A DNA stretch of 64,000 nt, taken from Rhabditophanes sp. KR3021 (taxonomy: Eukaryota; Nematoda; Chromadorea; Rhabditida; Alloionematidae). Below the pieces are notes generated by a model. The model was not told the origin of the DNA. It did no database searches and saw only the letters and a list, made by a program, of their open reading frames with translations. The translations under genes and the position numbers were made by a program. Below are positions 50,101-59,972 of the stretch, piece after piece. Each line of letters opens with the position of its first letter. The first letter of the stretch is position 1. The stretch lies in the NCBI GenBank assembly GCA_963281155.1, contig CAUJLY010000003.1, forward strand, positions 6,572,001 to 6,636,000. The letters are read 5' to 3'.

Positions 50101-50594
50101 ATTTTTCACGAGTTGTTGGTAGAGGAAACGGTTGGCCCGGTGAGGGTAATTGGTTTGGTGGGGGCATCTAGAAGAGATATTCACATTTAAAAATAGACAA
50201 CTTACATTATTCAAAGGATTATTGCCATCTTTATCTACTGGGCATGCGCCCATTTTAGCTTCTTTCATAGGACAGGCAGACATTTTGAAGAGTTGATTCT
50301 TGATTGCCCACAGATGAAAGAAATCACTTCGCTAACAATATTCGAAATCAAAAGCACCTTTTCCAAAGACTCACTTTTCCACTAGCTTCAACAATCCGTC
50401 GTACCGAGACAAATTGAGGATTCAAAATTTGTTTTATATCTATCTTTACCTACTTTCAGATAACAAACAATGCAAATGGATTCAATTCATTCCCAATGAT
50501 GAGTTACAATGGTAAAAATTTGATATTTGGAAGCAGCCGAAATGGAACTGACAAAGGTGATTTGAATTTATTTTATGCCAATTGGAAAAATTAA
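47115..50594 (+). CDS. Secreted double TolB-like (PD40) beta-propeller protein
   Basis: Four exons (47115-47318, 47364-48554, 48595-49383, 50460-50594), all phase 0, give 772 residues. A signal peptide ([17 protein letters not shown]) leads into two tandem homologous halves. Each half begins TFGG ... IYGTD-x2-Q|IYR-x-QL and carries PD40 repeats: [25 protein letters not shown], then [12 protein letters not shown] and [14 protein letters not shown]. The second half also has [19 protein letters not shown] and [14 protein letters not shown], hallmarks of a bacterial-type TolB-like propeller family often fused to peptidases. No peptidase domain is present. Introns 1 and 2 fall at the same residue of the two halves, so the gene arose by internal duplication. 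The last intron (1,076 bp) contains the heme lyase gene. Confidence 0.8.
49400..49520. repeat. Degenerate short tandem repeats in intron 3
   Basis: Four or five imperfect units of roughly 22-28 bp around TTTATTCTAC(ACACA)TATTAAAACAA. They lie between the propeller exon-3 donor and the stop of the antisense heme lyase gene. Confidence 0.55.
49550..50283 (-). CDS. HCCS: Holocytochrome c synthase (cytochrome c heme lyase)
   Basis: Exons 50206-50283 and 49550-50167 give 231 residues. The enzyme attaches heme covalently to cytochrome c in the mitochondrial intermembrane space. The N-terminus carries two CP motifs (SACPM, GACPV), the heme-regulatory type found in HCCS. The core has [52 protein letters not shown] and VRYVIDYYD, matching the family throughout, including the His of the heme-binding RHDW. 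It lies wholly inside the last intron of the propeller gene, on the opposite strand. It is complete and should be functional. Confidence 0.95.
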
Positions 50595-51145
50595 AAGACT
50601 TGAGTAAATTAAATTTGATATGTTAACAAATAAGGTTTTTTAATTGCATAATAAATTTACTTCTTTTATATTCCATCTTTTATTGTTATTTTATAAAGCC
50701 ACGAAGAGCGTACCTGTCTGTGCCTATTAAGTGGCAAATTATAATCCTCCTGAAGTTAAAAAAATAACAAAAAAAGTTATTTACTTCTTTCTAAATGAAA
50801 TATCAAATCCAACCATTAATTAACACTTTAGATGCAACCACTGCCAACTAAATATCATCAAAACCTTCTGTAAGTAGGTACTAGTGCCACTTGGGAAGCC
50901 CCTAAAGAGTAAAATGGTACAATTCCTTTGACTTACAACTCATGATAGCTAAATTTACCAACGTATTCTCTGAGCAACTACTTTACAAGGTAAGGGAGTG
51001 TGTATTTTATTGCTAACGCCATTATTAGGATTTCTTTTATTAGTGGCATTACTTATTAACATTCTTATAAGTGAAATTTATTGCGTGGTTGCTATTAAAA
51101 TATAATCGGAGTCTAAATAATTATTTTACTTACCTATTTCGCAAA
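50595..51145. other. Intergenic
   Basis: 550 bp of AT-rich DNA between the propeller stop and the first arrestin-like gene on the same strand. No ORF of note. Confidence 0.4.
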
Positions 51146-52111
51146 ATGGACCTGAGGATTGTTCTTAATAATAATACAGGGGGTTATTGTCGCCTCGGGC
51201 AAACAATTTCGGGAACTTTGAATTTCAAAATAACTTCTGCTTCGCAAAAATTCACAAAGATTATTGTTTGCTTAAAAGGTGATTCCTTTGTTTGGACTTC
51301 AAATACTTGTGGAGTTGAAACTAAATGGAGTTCTTATTCTGATTATTTGGATGAATCCATACTCAATGACAAAAGGATTGTTCTCAAAAACATTGTTGAC
51401 CTAAAAATAGATGTGATTGAATTCGAAAACAGGACCCTTGGAAGAGGAGTTTATGCTATTCCATTCACATTTACTGTTCCTACAAACTGGGCATACTCTT
51501 TCGAAGATCAAGGAAAGGTTAGAATTCATTATTGGCTAGAAGGACGTGTAGATCCATGCCATTCCTTCAATTCCTATCAAAAAATATATCCCATTACGAT
51601 TTTACCTTTGTTCGATAGAAATTTATTCAACCCTTACAAGCAACTTCTTTCGACATACTACAAACAAGCTGAATTCATTATCAAGGGAAAAAATCCTAAT
51701 AGCAAAACCTCATCTGAAACTGTTCAAATATACGTTAAATTCAAAGAAGAAATATACTGCATAGGAGAAAATTTAGTATTTGATTTTCACTACAAAAACA
51801 TATCTTCATTTAGGATTCTTAAGTATGAGATCGAGGTTTTGCTTGAGGTTCTTGGTTATTCTAGTGATCGACATTTTAGATCAGAAATCAAAACAAAAAT
51901 GAAACATTTAAAGGAACGTCCTTGCGCCAAGGAAAATACTTTGTTAATTTCGATCCCAATAATCGGCGATTTGCCAACTATGGATGCAATTGGAAACTTC
52001 AAGATTAAATATTTCATTGAATTCCGTTTTGATACAGACGGATATCTTGCTAAAGCCAGAATTCCTATCAATTTCGGATCTAGAAGATCTGGTATAAGAC
52101 GTCAAAGATAG
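51146..52111 (+). CDS. Arrestin-domain protein 1 of tandem pair
   Basis: 321 residues from the ATG at 51146 (MDLRIVLNNNTGGYC); upstream in-frame sequence lacks an ATG. The layout is the alpha-arrestin fold. The N-lobe has GYCRLGQTISGTLNF, VIEFENRTLGRGVYAIPFTF and VPTNWAYSFEDQGKVRIHYW (the usual P-x(n)-S-F-x(4)-G-x-I-x-Y-x-L block). The C-lobe has YCIGENLVFDFHYKN and ISIPIIGDLPTMDAIGNFKI. No PPxY motif is seen, so coupling to Nedd4 ligases as in classical ARRDCs is doubtful. Single coding exon. The next gene is a divergent paralog. Confidence 0.8.
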   Translation: MDLRIVLNNNTGGYCRLGQTISGTLNFKITSASQKFTKIIVCLKGDSFVWTSNTCGVETKWSSYSDYLDESILNDKRIVLKNIVDLKIDVIEFENRTLGRGVYAIPFTFTVPTNWAYSFEDQGKVRIHYWLEGRVDPCHSFNSYQKIYPITILPLFDRNLFNPYKQLLSTYYKQAEFIIKGKNPNSKTSSETVQIYVKFKEEIYCIGENLVFDFHYKNISSFRILKYEIEVLLEVLGYSSDRHFRSEIKTKMKHLKERPCAKENTLLISIPIIGDLPTMDAIGNFKIKYFIEFRFDTDGYLAKARIPINFGSRRSGIRRQR

Positions 52112-52542
52112 CCTTTCAAATAAATAATTAAATCTACCCAAATTTATACTATGACAAATTTGCTCCATATGACGCAATCAAAATACAATCTAATTATACA
52201 AATCCAAAATAACTAAGTCTCTTTTTTGTATCTAGATATCCACTTACATCATTAGCATGCATGACATATAATATACCTTTTATTCCTTACATAAAAATAT
52301 GATGTTATCCTCTCTCTATTACATGTACTCATTAAGTTGCTAATAATCATATGGGTAGATGCCTCCATCGCATGCCAACTTATTAGCCGGCGTGAATTAT
52401 AAATAAATATAAGGAAGTTGGGAAAAAGTTGGTTGCGTAGCAATTATTATTTAACTAATATTTATCACAAATATACATATATCGACACTTCTTCATTTTT
52501 TATACAAATTTTTCTATATCATCTTTCATCTACTTTAGAGTC

Positions 52543-53547
52543 ATGTCAAGTCATTTTACTTTGGGTGACAATTATAATAACATGTATTTGCCTGGACAAG
52601 TGATTGAAGGTATTTTTCATTTAGTTGTTGATGCCGATAAACAGACATTTAATAATGTTGAAGTATCTTTTTTTGGATCATCTAAAGTATCTTTCCAAAA
52701 AGCTGATAATTGTAGGATTGATTGTGAGCGTGGATATCATCATGGGCGAATGCACAATGGAGTTGTTCGGAGACCTACCCATCAGCCTATTCGGTGTCAT
52801 GCTGTTAATGCGCAGAGATTCATAAATGTTAGTTCGAAAGTTGAGTTAAACGGAATTTCGGTCTTTTTCTTTGCTAATACTGAATTGAGTAGAGGCACTC
52901 ATTTGTGTCATTTTAAAATCGACATTCCTGTTCATTGGCCGTTTAGTTTTACTGGAAAGTATGGAAAGATTAAGTATGAACTTCAGGCTACTATTAGGAG
53001 GCCGTGGAAGATGAATAGACATTGTGATTTGGAGATTGTGTTGTTGCCTTCTCTTGGTCCATTGCTAGGTGATCCCATTTTGCCACATCCAACTATTGTT
53101 AGGAGTGTTTGCGACTTGAAGGACACTTTTTTCAACTGTTGTTGCAAGTCCGGGTCTAGAAAAATTATATTTGACGTTACTTTAGCTAAAGCATTCTATA
53201 ACGTAAATAGAAATATGGAATTTACAGTTAGTGTCACCAATTGCACTCATTTCAAATTAACACACTTCTTCATCTACATCCTGTGTGAATCATTATTCTC
53301 AGCAGAAGGAGCCATACAAACCAAGGAAGACTCTTTTGTTAACACAATCATCGAACACTCAATCAAATCCAATGAAACGTCGTCGTTCCAAGCAGTCATA
53401 CCTGTTCCTGACGTCTTGCCGTCTCTGGACTTTACAAACATAAAACTCCACTATTATCTCGTCGTCAAGGCCTTTGGAGGAAAATATAAAAGCGACAAGA
53501 GTGCTGTTTTTAAAAAAAATATTATTTTGGTTGGTCGCGATTATTAA
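52543..53547 (+). CDS. Arrestin-domain protein 2 of tandem pair
   Basis: 334 residues in one exon. N-lobe: NMYLPGQVIEGIFHLVVDAD, ELSRGTHLCHFKIDIPVHWP and FTGKYGKIKYELQATIRRPW. C-lobe: FDVTLAKAFYNVNRNMEFTV, VIPVPDVLPSLDFTNIKLHY. A Cys-rich stretch (FFNCCCKSGSRK) sits at the lobe junction. No PPxY motif. It is 430 bp after the first arrestin gene in the same orientation; the two share the same layout and the absence of introns, which suggests an old tandem duplication. Members act as adaptors in receptor trafficking; the cargo here is unknown. Confidence 0.8.
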   Translation: MSSHFTLGDNYNNMYLPGQVIEGIFHLVVDADKQTFNNVEVSFFGSSKVSFQKADNCRIDCERGYHHGRMHNGVVRRPTHQPIRCHAVNAQRFINVSSKVELNGISVFFFANTELSRGTHLCHFKIDIPVHWPFSFTGKYGKIKYELQATIRRPWKMNRHCDLEIVLLPSLGPLLGDPILPHPTIVRSVCDLKDTFFNCCCKSGSRKIIFDVTLAKAFYNVNRNMEFTVSVTNCTHFKLTHFFIYILCESLFSAEGAIQTKEDSFVNTIIEHSIKSNETSSFQAVIPVPDVLPSLDFTNIKLHYYLVVKAFGGKYKSDKSAVFKKNIILVGRDY

Positions 53548-53601
53548 ATACAAATAAATACACATATTTATAGAAACAAAGTCTATTTGTAAATAAAATA
53601 A

Positions 53602-54075
53602 TTAATCTACTGTTAGCATGCATCCTTTGTAATCGGTGATACTACTGATATCTTTTAACTCTTGAACGATTACAGGCGATCCTTTAGCTGGTGTCATTTC
53701 TTCGATAATAGGTGTTCTGAACAAATTCCAATACAATTCACATTCTGGGGTTGCTAAGCAAGCGGCAACAATGCCAATCGAAACAAATATAGTAAAGATG
53801 AGAACTATTTGGTAAAATACAATTTTTTCATAGCAATCCATTCCGCAAAAAGATTGATGATGACAAGAACAGAAATTTGCAAGAGAATATTCATCTGGAA
53901 CACAAACTTTCCGGAACCTTACCAGTAAAGTCTTCATCGCAAATACATAAAGTGGTTTCAGTTTGGTAGCCATTATTGTTACAATCAATCATGTGCACTT
54001 TTCTAACTGTGCGATGTCGAATAATGCTTGACATTGGCATGCTAAAAGGATAAGAATAAAAAGATTAAGCTTCAT
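53602..54075 (-). pseudogene. EGF-transmembrane gene copy A, frame-shifted
   Basis: From 54075 a signal peptide reads MKLNLFILILLACQCQALFD and then hits TGA. An EGF-like piece in a shifted frame (CNNNGYQTETTLCICDEDFTG) follows. Returning to the first frame come FCSCHHQSFCGMDC, a transmembrane segment (IVLIFTIFVSIGIVAACL) and a 45-residue tail to the stop at 53602. The interval that would be an intron between the pieces is under 30 bp, too short for this genome, so I read it as a frame-shifted gene. The long open tail suggests recent decay. Confidence 0.5.
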
Positions 54076-54489
54076 TAATTGTGTAGTTAAGTGGAGGAAG
54101 ATATAAAAGCGTTATTTTTATAACATTTTTGATTGAATTAATTATCTTCTTTAATTTAATCCATTAGCAAAAAAGCTTTTAACAAGAATATGTAAAAATT
54201 TTATTATAAAGCTTTTGACAAAGTATTTAAGAATTTTATTATTCATGTAGATCTAAGCAAATGAATTTTGTTGAAAACATCCAAATTTAAACACGTCAGA
54301 AACATTTTTATAAGAGTGAGCGAGTCTGGCTAAGATTTGTTCGTCAAGCATTGCCCTTTGACACTGAATATCAGCACACTTAGGCGAGTTTGAGACGATA
54401 GATTCCCTGATAATAGGTCTCATACTAATTTTTGCCATCATTTGTTTTGACCAAATATATCTAATGTAAGATCTTATATAGGATGGTAT

Positions 54490-54816
54490 CTATACTTAAA
54501 GCAAATTTGAATAGACCGGAATTAGTTTTGTCCATTGAGAATTCTTGCGAAAGTTTTGGAAATTCACAAGCATCTCCTCGATATTCTTCTTCACATACAC
54601 AAATTCCATGAAAATCATCTCCATTGACACATTATTATAAGTTGTGCAATATGTACCAATGAATCTTTTTGCATTGACAGGATCCATCCTCATAATTAGA
54701 CACAGTGCCATTTTTAAACTTGTTGAAATTGTAGGAGTAAAGGTGGTATTAGTTACCAAAAAAAGTGAAACACATATAAAGACAGAAAACGCAACATACA
54801 TTGTAGTCGACATCAC
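54490..54816 (-). pseudogene. EGF-like copy B, frame-shifted
   Basis: A hydrophobic start (TMYVAFSVFICVSLFLV), then NGTVSNYEDGSCQCKK in one frame, FIGTYCTTYNN in another, and CVNGDDFHGICVCEEEYRGD in a third, as in two EGF-like modules. Two adjacent stops (TAA TAA) interrupt the EGF frame. A separate downstream ORF at 54253-54441 (MRPIIRESIVSNSPKC) could be its tail, but I cannot join them. Confidence 0.55.
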
Positions 54817-55211
54817 AATTTCATTTTCTATTGTTTTGTATTCTTAAATATTAATTTAAACACTTTAATTTTTATTGTTTCGTTAATTGAAATTTCAATG
54901 GATGCAAACCTGATTGCGGGAATAGAGATGTCTCTGACATTATGCATTTTTTAAAGTTGATTGTTTGAAACAATGAACTATGTTTTGATATGAGTAGTAC
55001 GTAATTTGGATTTAATAGCTGTGTAAACTCTCGTACTACTTTTAATGTATTCATGAAGTCATCTTTTAGGTAACACTTCTTTAATAAGTTTGTCCTGAAG
55101 GGAATTTTATTTGGATATTGTCACCCGCTTTGTAAAGTCTGATTACACTTTATTTGTATTTTGAGTAATTGCACCACACACTAACTTTAATTCTTTAGTG
55201 TTGTCAAGAAA

Positions 55212-56620
55212 ATGGTTCCAGGCCCGAATACAAGGCAACAGCAGAAGGCGAGGAGTGGTCGGGGTGTTGTAAATTCAAGTAGAGTCTTGAGATCTGTACG
55301 TTTTTCAAGTAAAATGCAGATCAATATCTTTCTTTTTATAGGGCAACAGACCAGTAGTAGAAGATGTTCCAGCAAACGATGATAACCGAGCAGTAAGATT
55401 ATTAGGAAATTAATATATTAAAGTATGTTTTAGGTTGTTGGTAGAAGACCAGTTTTCGCAACAAGGGGTCGTCCAATCACTGGCACAGTTGAACGGAGAA
55501 CAAACAATGCAGAAGATCAGAGTAGGGAATCGCCATTCTTGCCACACCGTCCTTCTTCATTTTTTCGAAGAGTTATGATCCCATTTCCACACTCTCACCG
55601 AGACCCTCGTTCTTCTAGAACAGGAGTACTTGAGGTAGAAAGACGTGGTAGTTTGTCAAGGATGGCAACAAGAGAAAGACGATTCCCACAACGAAGCAAT
55701 CGGACGGCAGTTTTGGACCGCATCAATGTTTCTGTTAATGGAACAAGATCATCTAGGAGAGTTCCAAATACCAGAAGCGTTGGGGATGTTGGAATGATTG
55801 AGACACCAATAAGTGCTCGTATTCGTACGCCAATTGGTGGGGGTGTTATGACAATAAGACCGTATGCGCATCTGACAACAGCATCATCTGCCAATAGATT
55901 AAATTCGATTTTACCAAGAGCACTTGTGGGAAGATTGTTCTCCACATTAAACTCTGGTGTGGCTTTTCCACTTCCGCCACATCCCAGATTGTTGGCCCGC
56001 CCAGTGGCTATTGAAAGAAGAACTCAGAGAAGAAATATAGGTGATGATCCAAATGAAGTTATCAATCGACTTGATACCAATTTTAGCGGTGAAGATTTGT
56101 TTGAAATTCCTCATTTTTTGTTAGACGGTGAAGCATCTCAAGTGGAGTTTTTTGATTTCCTAAGACGGGTCATTTCTGAAGAAGATGAGGAAGAAGAAAG
56201 ATTAGTTTTTCCACCAAACCAACTTTTCAACCCAAATGTTGATCCTTTTGAAATCCCAGACCCGTTGACAAAAACATTGGGTAATAGTGGGGAAGCATGC
56301 ACAATCTGTTACGATGATGATGTTGCGGATGCTGTATACTGCATGCATTGCTACCAACAAGTTGGTAAGCTAAAACTACTTTATTGACGTGTCTTATTTG
56401 TTTATTAATTACAGGTTGCTTCGGTTGCCTAATAAGATGGGTTCAAACAAACAGTGTCGAGGTGGAACCAGGAGTTCGATATGTCTCTAATCGAGACCAT
56501 TTATCATGTCCTCTTTGCAGACATTTATGGGAAACAGCTAGACCAGAGGTTTTTAGAAACACCGAAAGAAAAAAGGAACAAGCAACTCGTTCATCTCAAA
56601 GAAAAAGAAAGTGTACATAA
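55212..56620 (+). CDS. Arg-rich protein with C-terminal Neuralized-type RING
   Basis: Exons 55212-55295, 55342-55392, 55434-56364 and 56415-56620 give 423 residues. The first 250 residues are basic and disordered (RSGRGVVNSSRVLRS, RRGSLSRMATRERRFPQRSN). An acidic stretch (RRVISEEDEEEER) precedes a RING: ACTICYDDDVADAVYCMHC, then CFGCLIRW, then LSCPLCR. The spacing around CMHCYQQVGCFGC departs from C3HC4 and is nearer the C3HC5 RING of Neuralized and MUL1. No NHR domain is present. It is probably an E3 ubiquitin ligase; the target is unknown. The last intron splits the RING. Confidence 0.75.
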
Positions 56621-56879
56621 CTTAATATTATCTGGAGGCCACCATTGATCGATTTCTTTTAATTCAATATTTCATTAAAAACTAACAAATTGTTGTGAAT
56701 AGTTTGAAGTAATTTCACAAAGTTTTAATTCCTATTTAATTGTATTCTAAGCATTAATTTAAATGTGATAATAAACTTTTTCAATTGAATATTTGTTTTC
56801 AATTTGTAAAAATGTTTAGATTTTAAAACTTAAACAAAATGCTTTCTACAAGTTTAAAAATAGTTTAACTTTAATTTAT

Positions 56880-57410
56880 TATTTGCTTAGGTGCTCGACT
56901 TGTTCAGCATCTAAATGGGATTGTAAGTGGTGTTCTGGTAATAATGGCTCAACTGTGCCAAACAGCAGTAGTGTATGTAGTCAAATAATTACTAAACCAG
57001 CTTTTTGCATGCAAATCGACTCATCTACTATATCGGAAATATTAATTCCAGATAAGTCAAATTATACTGTTCAATTTCCTGTAATTAATTGGAGTCCACC
57101 TAAAAGTGATGGGAATTAATACTTCTGTAAGGCATCACTTCAAACAACACCTATAATCAAGGCATCTATCAAAAAACAAAAAGTTACATTATCTTTACAT
57201 TGCCGTTTGTGATACAGGAGATCACAAGATGATTCCAATTACCAACCTCAATCATATTGTAGAATTTCTATTGAAGGAAATTCAAATGCAGCTCAGCTTA
57301 AAGATAAAATGGACAGCATTATTAATATTCATCATACTATCATCACTAGTTACAATAAAATCCATAATTAGGACATTCTTTAAAGCATTGTTATTCAAAC
57401 AAAATTTTTG
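56880..57410 (+). pseudogene. Plexin ectodomain fragment (PSI + IPT)
   Basis: After an acceptor-like TTGCTTAG at 56889 comes CSTCSASKWDCKWCSGNNGS, a PSI domain with the usual C-x2-C-x6-C-x2-C spacing. CMQIDSSTISEILIPDKSN follows, as at the PSI-to-IPT boundary of plexins. At about 57118 the frame is lost. FCKASLQTTPII and KQKVTLSLHC continue in another frame, followed by further stops. No Sema, GAP or transmembrane region is present. It looks like a genomic fragment copied with part of an intron. Confidence 0.6.
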
Positions 57411-57699
57411 AACGCTAGATAACATGTTTTTAAATTAACCGTTTTCAACTTTGCAGTGAACTCCATCGACGTGCTATCAAAATGATTGGAAATGCTTTTT
57501 AATTTCTGTTGAAATAAAAAGCTTGCACAGTCATGAATCAAAGATTATTTAATTAAATGTTGAAACAACAATTACGAAAGAATTAGGGAACTTTTATTAT
57601 GAACAAAAGAATATTAAGTATGATATCATTGAATGTTGAAACAGCAATAAAGAAGGAATTAAGAAACATTTGTCTAAAAAACGTATCAAATTAAGCTTT

Positions 57700-58088
57700 T
57701 CTGAAGAGGAAGCATTTTTCTTTGACAAATATGAGGTACATATGAGCAACAAATGCAGAAATAATTACCAGCATATGAAAAAGAAAGAAGAAATTAACAG
57801 CTATTTCATAAACATACGTGATTGATTATGGATTCGTTAATTGAGAATTCACAAGCGTTTCCTTGGTATTCTTTATCACACATACATACTTTATGCAAAT
57901 CAGGTCCGTGAAGACATTCTTGGTAGCTTCACAGTGCCTTCCAATGAATTTCTTCTTGCATTGACAAAATCCACTCTCATTTTGAGTCACAGTGCCATTT
58001 TAAGAGCATGCCACATTTTGAGAAGTAATACAAAAAGTAAAGTGCATTTAAGAAGAGGAAGTACAGTGTTTATCCAGGTTGAAGCCAT
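57700..58088 (-). pseudogene. EGF-like copy C, frame-shifted
   Basis: Hydrophobic start (MASTWINTVLPLLKCTLLFV) with stops soon after, then NGTVTQNESGFCQCKKKFIG, then in another frame VCMCDKEYQGNACEFS, then a hydrophobic stretch (FFFLFHMLVIISAFVAHMYL). It aligns with copy B (NGTV ... CQCKK-x-FIG; C-x-C-(D/E)-(K/E)-EYxG-(D/N)-ACEF). It is not translatable as one protein. Confidence 0.6.
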
Positions 58089-58119
58089 CGTAATATCATT
58101 TTCTATTATAAATAAATGT

Positions 58120-59156
58120 TAACTTTTTTATAGTCCCATCAAAAAAATTTAAAAAGACCCATTTTTTTCAATGTTTATGGGTAGGGTCAAGTAAAGGTCA
58201 AAAATTTAAAATCTTCGCATGACGACGGTAATCATTCGAAAGAAGATAAAAAAAAAGGTAGATTACCATAAAAACATTTTGAAAAATGAAAGAAAATCCA
58301 AGAGTTGATATGCTTAAGGTTATACCCATTAGAAAAAGCATTAAAAACTGTAATTTGTTAAATAAATTAACAAAAAATATTGTTTCGATAAACTTGTTAT
58401 TAAAATAATGCAATCACTTCTATTCAAATTTCTTGGTTAATTGGTGAGCAAGATTCTAGTCAAGCTCATATTAATTAGTTAATTTTGCACCTCCAGGACA
58501 GCACATTTTTTAATTCAATTCACAATATCAGATGTGTACACTTTTTGCGGATCTTTTGATAAAACAGACTATACAATTTTTGTTAATCTTATTGATAATG
58601 AACCTTAGGTTATAAATTTTCATTGAAATGAGAGTAATTGTGCATTTTATATACTTATGTCATCAGATAGATATAAAATTGATAATTGTTACTGAAAGTA
58701 CCTTATCAGATCAAATGTCTTGCTTATTAATTTTATCTTACATTTACATTTTTATTACATATAAAATAGTCTTTTTATAATAAAAAATCTTTGAGTTCTT
58801 AATTTGTTGCCTACAAATCATCAATACTGATAGCATAATATGTCTTAGGATGTGATTAAATACATCATATTTTAGCTCAGCGGTCGTATGATAATAAAAT
58901 TTATTGGAGATTTGACTACATGGCAAATTCCTAAACAGAATAAAGTATAATTAATCATTATATCTTATTGAGATCAAATGTGAATTAATTGAGTTTTATA
59001 AATGAAAAGATGTATTATTAAAATTTTTTATTTAAATGAATAATTGGTTGTTTAACGTTCATAATCGAATTTCATTTTAAGTTTAATGTTCACAATCCAG
59101 TTTAATTTTTAAACTATTTTATACCCGATATTTTAATAAATAATAACAATTAATAA
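58120..59156. other. Intergenic, AT-rich
   Basis: About 1 kb with no supported gene. Its start holds one copy of a dispersed repeat (58140-58290). Confidence 0.35.
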
Positions 59157-59972
59157 TTATTCATTGTCTTTCCTTGTACAACTAAATTGTGAATAAATAG
59201 GAGGTTCTGAAGTAATTGAAGCTAAAGAATATCTAGGCGGATATTTAATCTCGCCATTCTTTTGTAATTCTGAATAGCCAGGGGGTACTGTCTTTTCTGT
59301 GACAATATGTATCTCATAATTTTCGGATATCAAACTATCCATTGTTTCATTTGATCCACTTTCGGTCGTATTTAACTTTCTGATGCTACCATCTATGAGT
59401 TTGCATTTGATAATATATGTAATTGTAACAAAAGCAACTATAAGCGTCACTTTGATGATGAATATAGCGAAAATTTGTACTGGACATGATCTAAGATAGT
59501 CTAAGAATGATTTATATTCATTTCCTTCAGCATTAGATCCTGGTTCCTTTTGTAATTGAAGTATCTTTGATGCTTTAGTTGGGCAATTTGGTGGTGATTT
59601 ATTTTCATATAAACATTTATCGCAAAAGAATCCACCTACATTTTCTTGGCACTTACATCTTGGTTCGCCTTCTACAAGCTCTCCAAAATAACATTTGATT
59701 TCATTACAATTTTCGCCCTGCCATCCATGCTCGCAAATGCATTTACCTTGAATTTTTATGCCATTTTCACATAAATTTAAATCAGTGCAATGTTTTCCTG
59801 AATATGGCCCAAAACATATACAGATGCCTTGTTCTAAATCGTAAACTCCGCCGACGGGATTACACATAGGAAACCTCAGCAAATCATATTTATTGTAAAT
59901 GTCGAAAACTTCTGCGTTTATAAAAGTGATTAATATACAACAAATATAGATAATAATCGTCTTTTTGAACAT
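59157..59972 (-). CDS. EGF-like type I membrane protein (intact)
   Basis: 271 residues from the ATG at 59972 (MFKKTIIIYICCILITFINA, a signal peptide); a start 19 codons upstream would bury the signal peptide. Three Cys-rich EGF-like modules follow: CNPVGGVYDLEQGICICFGP, LCENGIKIQGKCICEHGWQG and CYFGELVEGEPRCKCQENVG. A transmembrane segment (IFIIKVTLIVAFVTITYII) and an 80-residue cytoplasmic tail with PPGYSEL and PPRYSLA motifs follow. The layout is that of small EGF-family membrane ligands or receptors, but the spacing is not that of growth-factor EGFs. Three broken relatives lie within 6 kb. Confidence 0.75.
   Translation of the reverse strand: MFKKTIIIYICCILITFINAEVFDIYNKYDLLRFPMCNPVGGVYDLEQGICICFGPYSGKHCTDLNLCENGIKIQGKCICEHGWQGENCNEIKCYFGELVEGEPRCKCQENVGGFFCDKCLYENKSPPNCPTKASKILQLQKEPGSNAEGNEYKSFLDYLRSCPVQIFAIFIIKVTLIVAFVTITYIIKCKLIDGSIRKLNTTESGSNETMDSLISENYEIHIVTEKTVPPGYSELQKNGEIKYPPRYSLASITSEPPIYSQFSCTRKDNE

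Noticed and set aside
53602..54075. Very short introns (under 30 bp) or programmed frameshifting to rescue EGF copy A
   Set aside because: All supported introns in the window are 39 bp or longer, and copies B and C show the same kind of breakage with stops. Decay is simpler.
54872..55054. Minus ORF of 60 codons between EGF copy B and the RING gene
   Set aside because: No start context, no cysteines in EGF spacing and no splice support.
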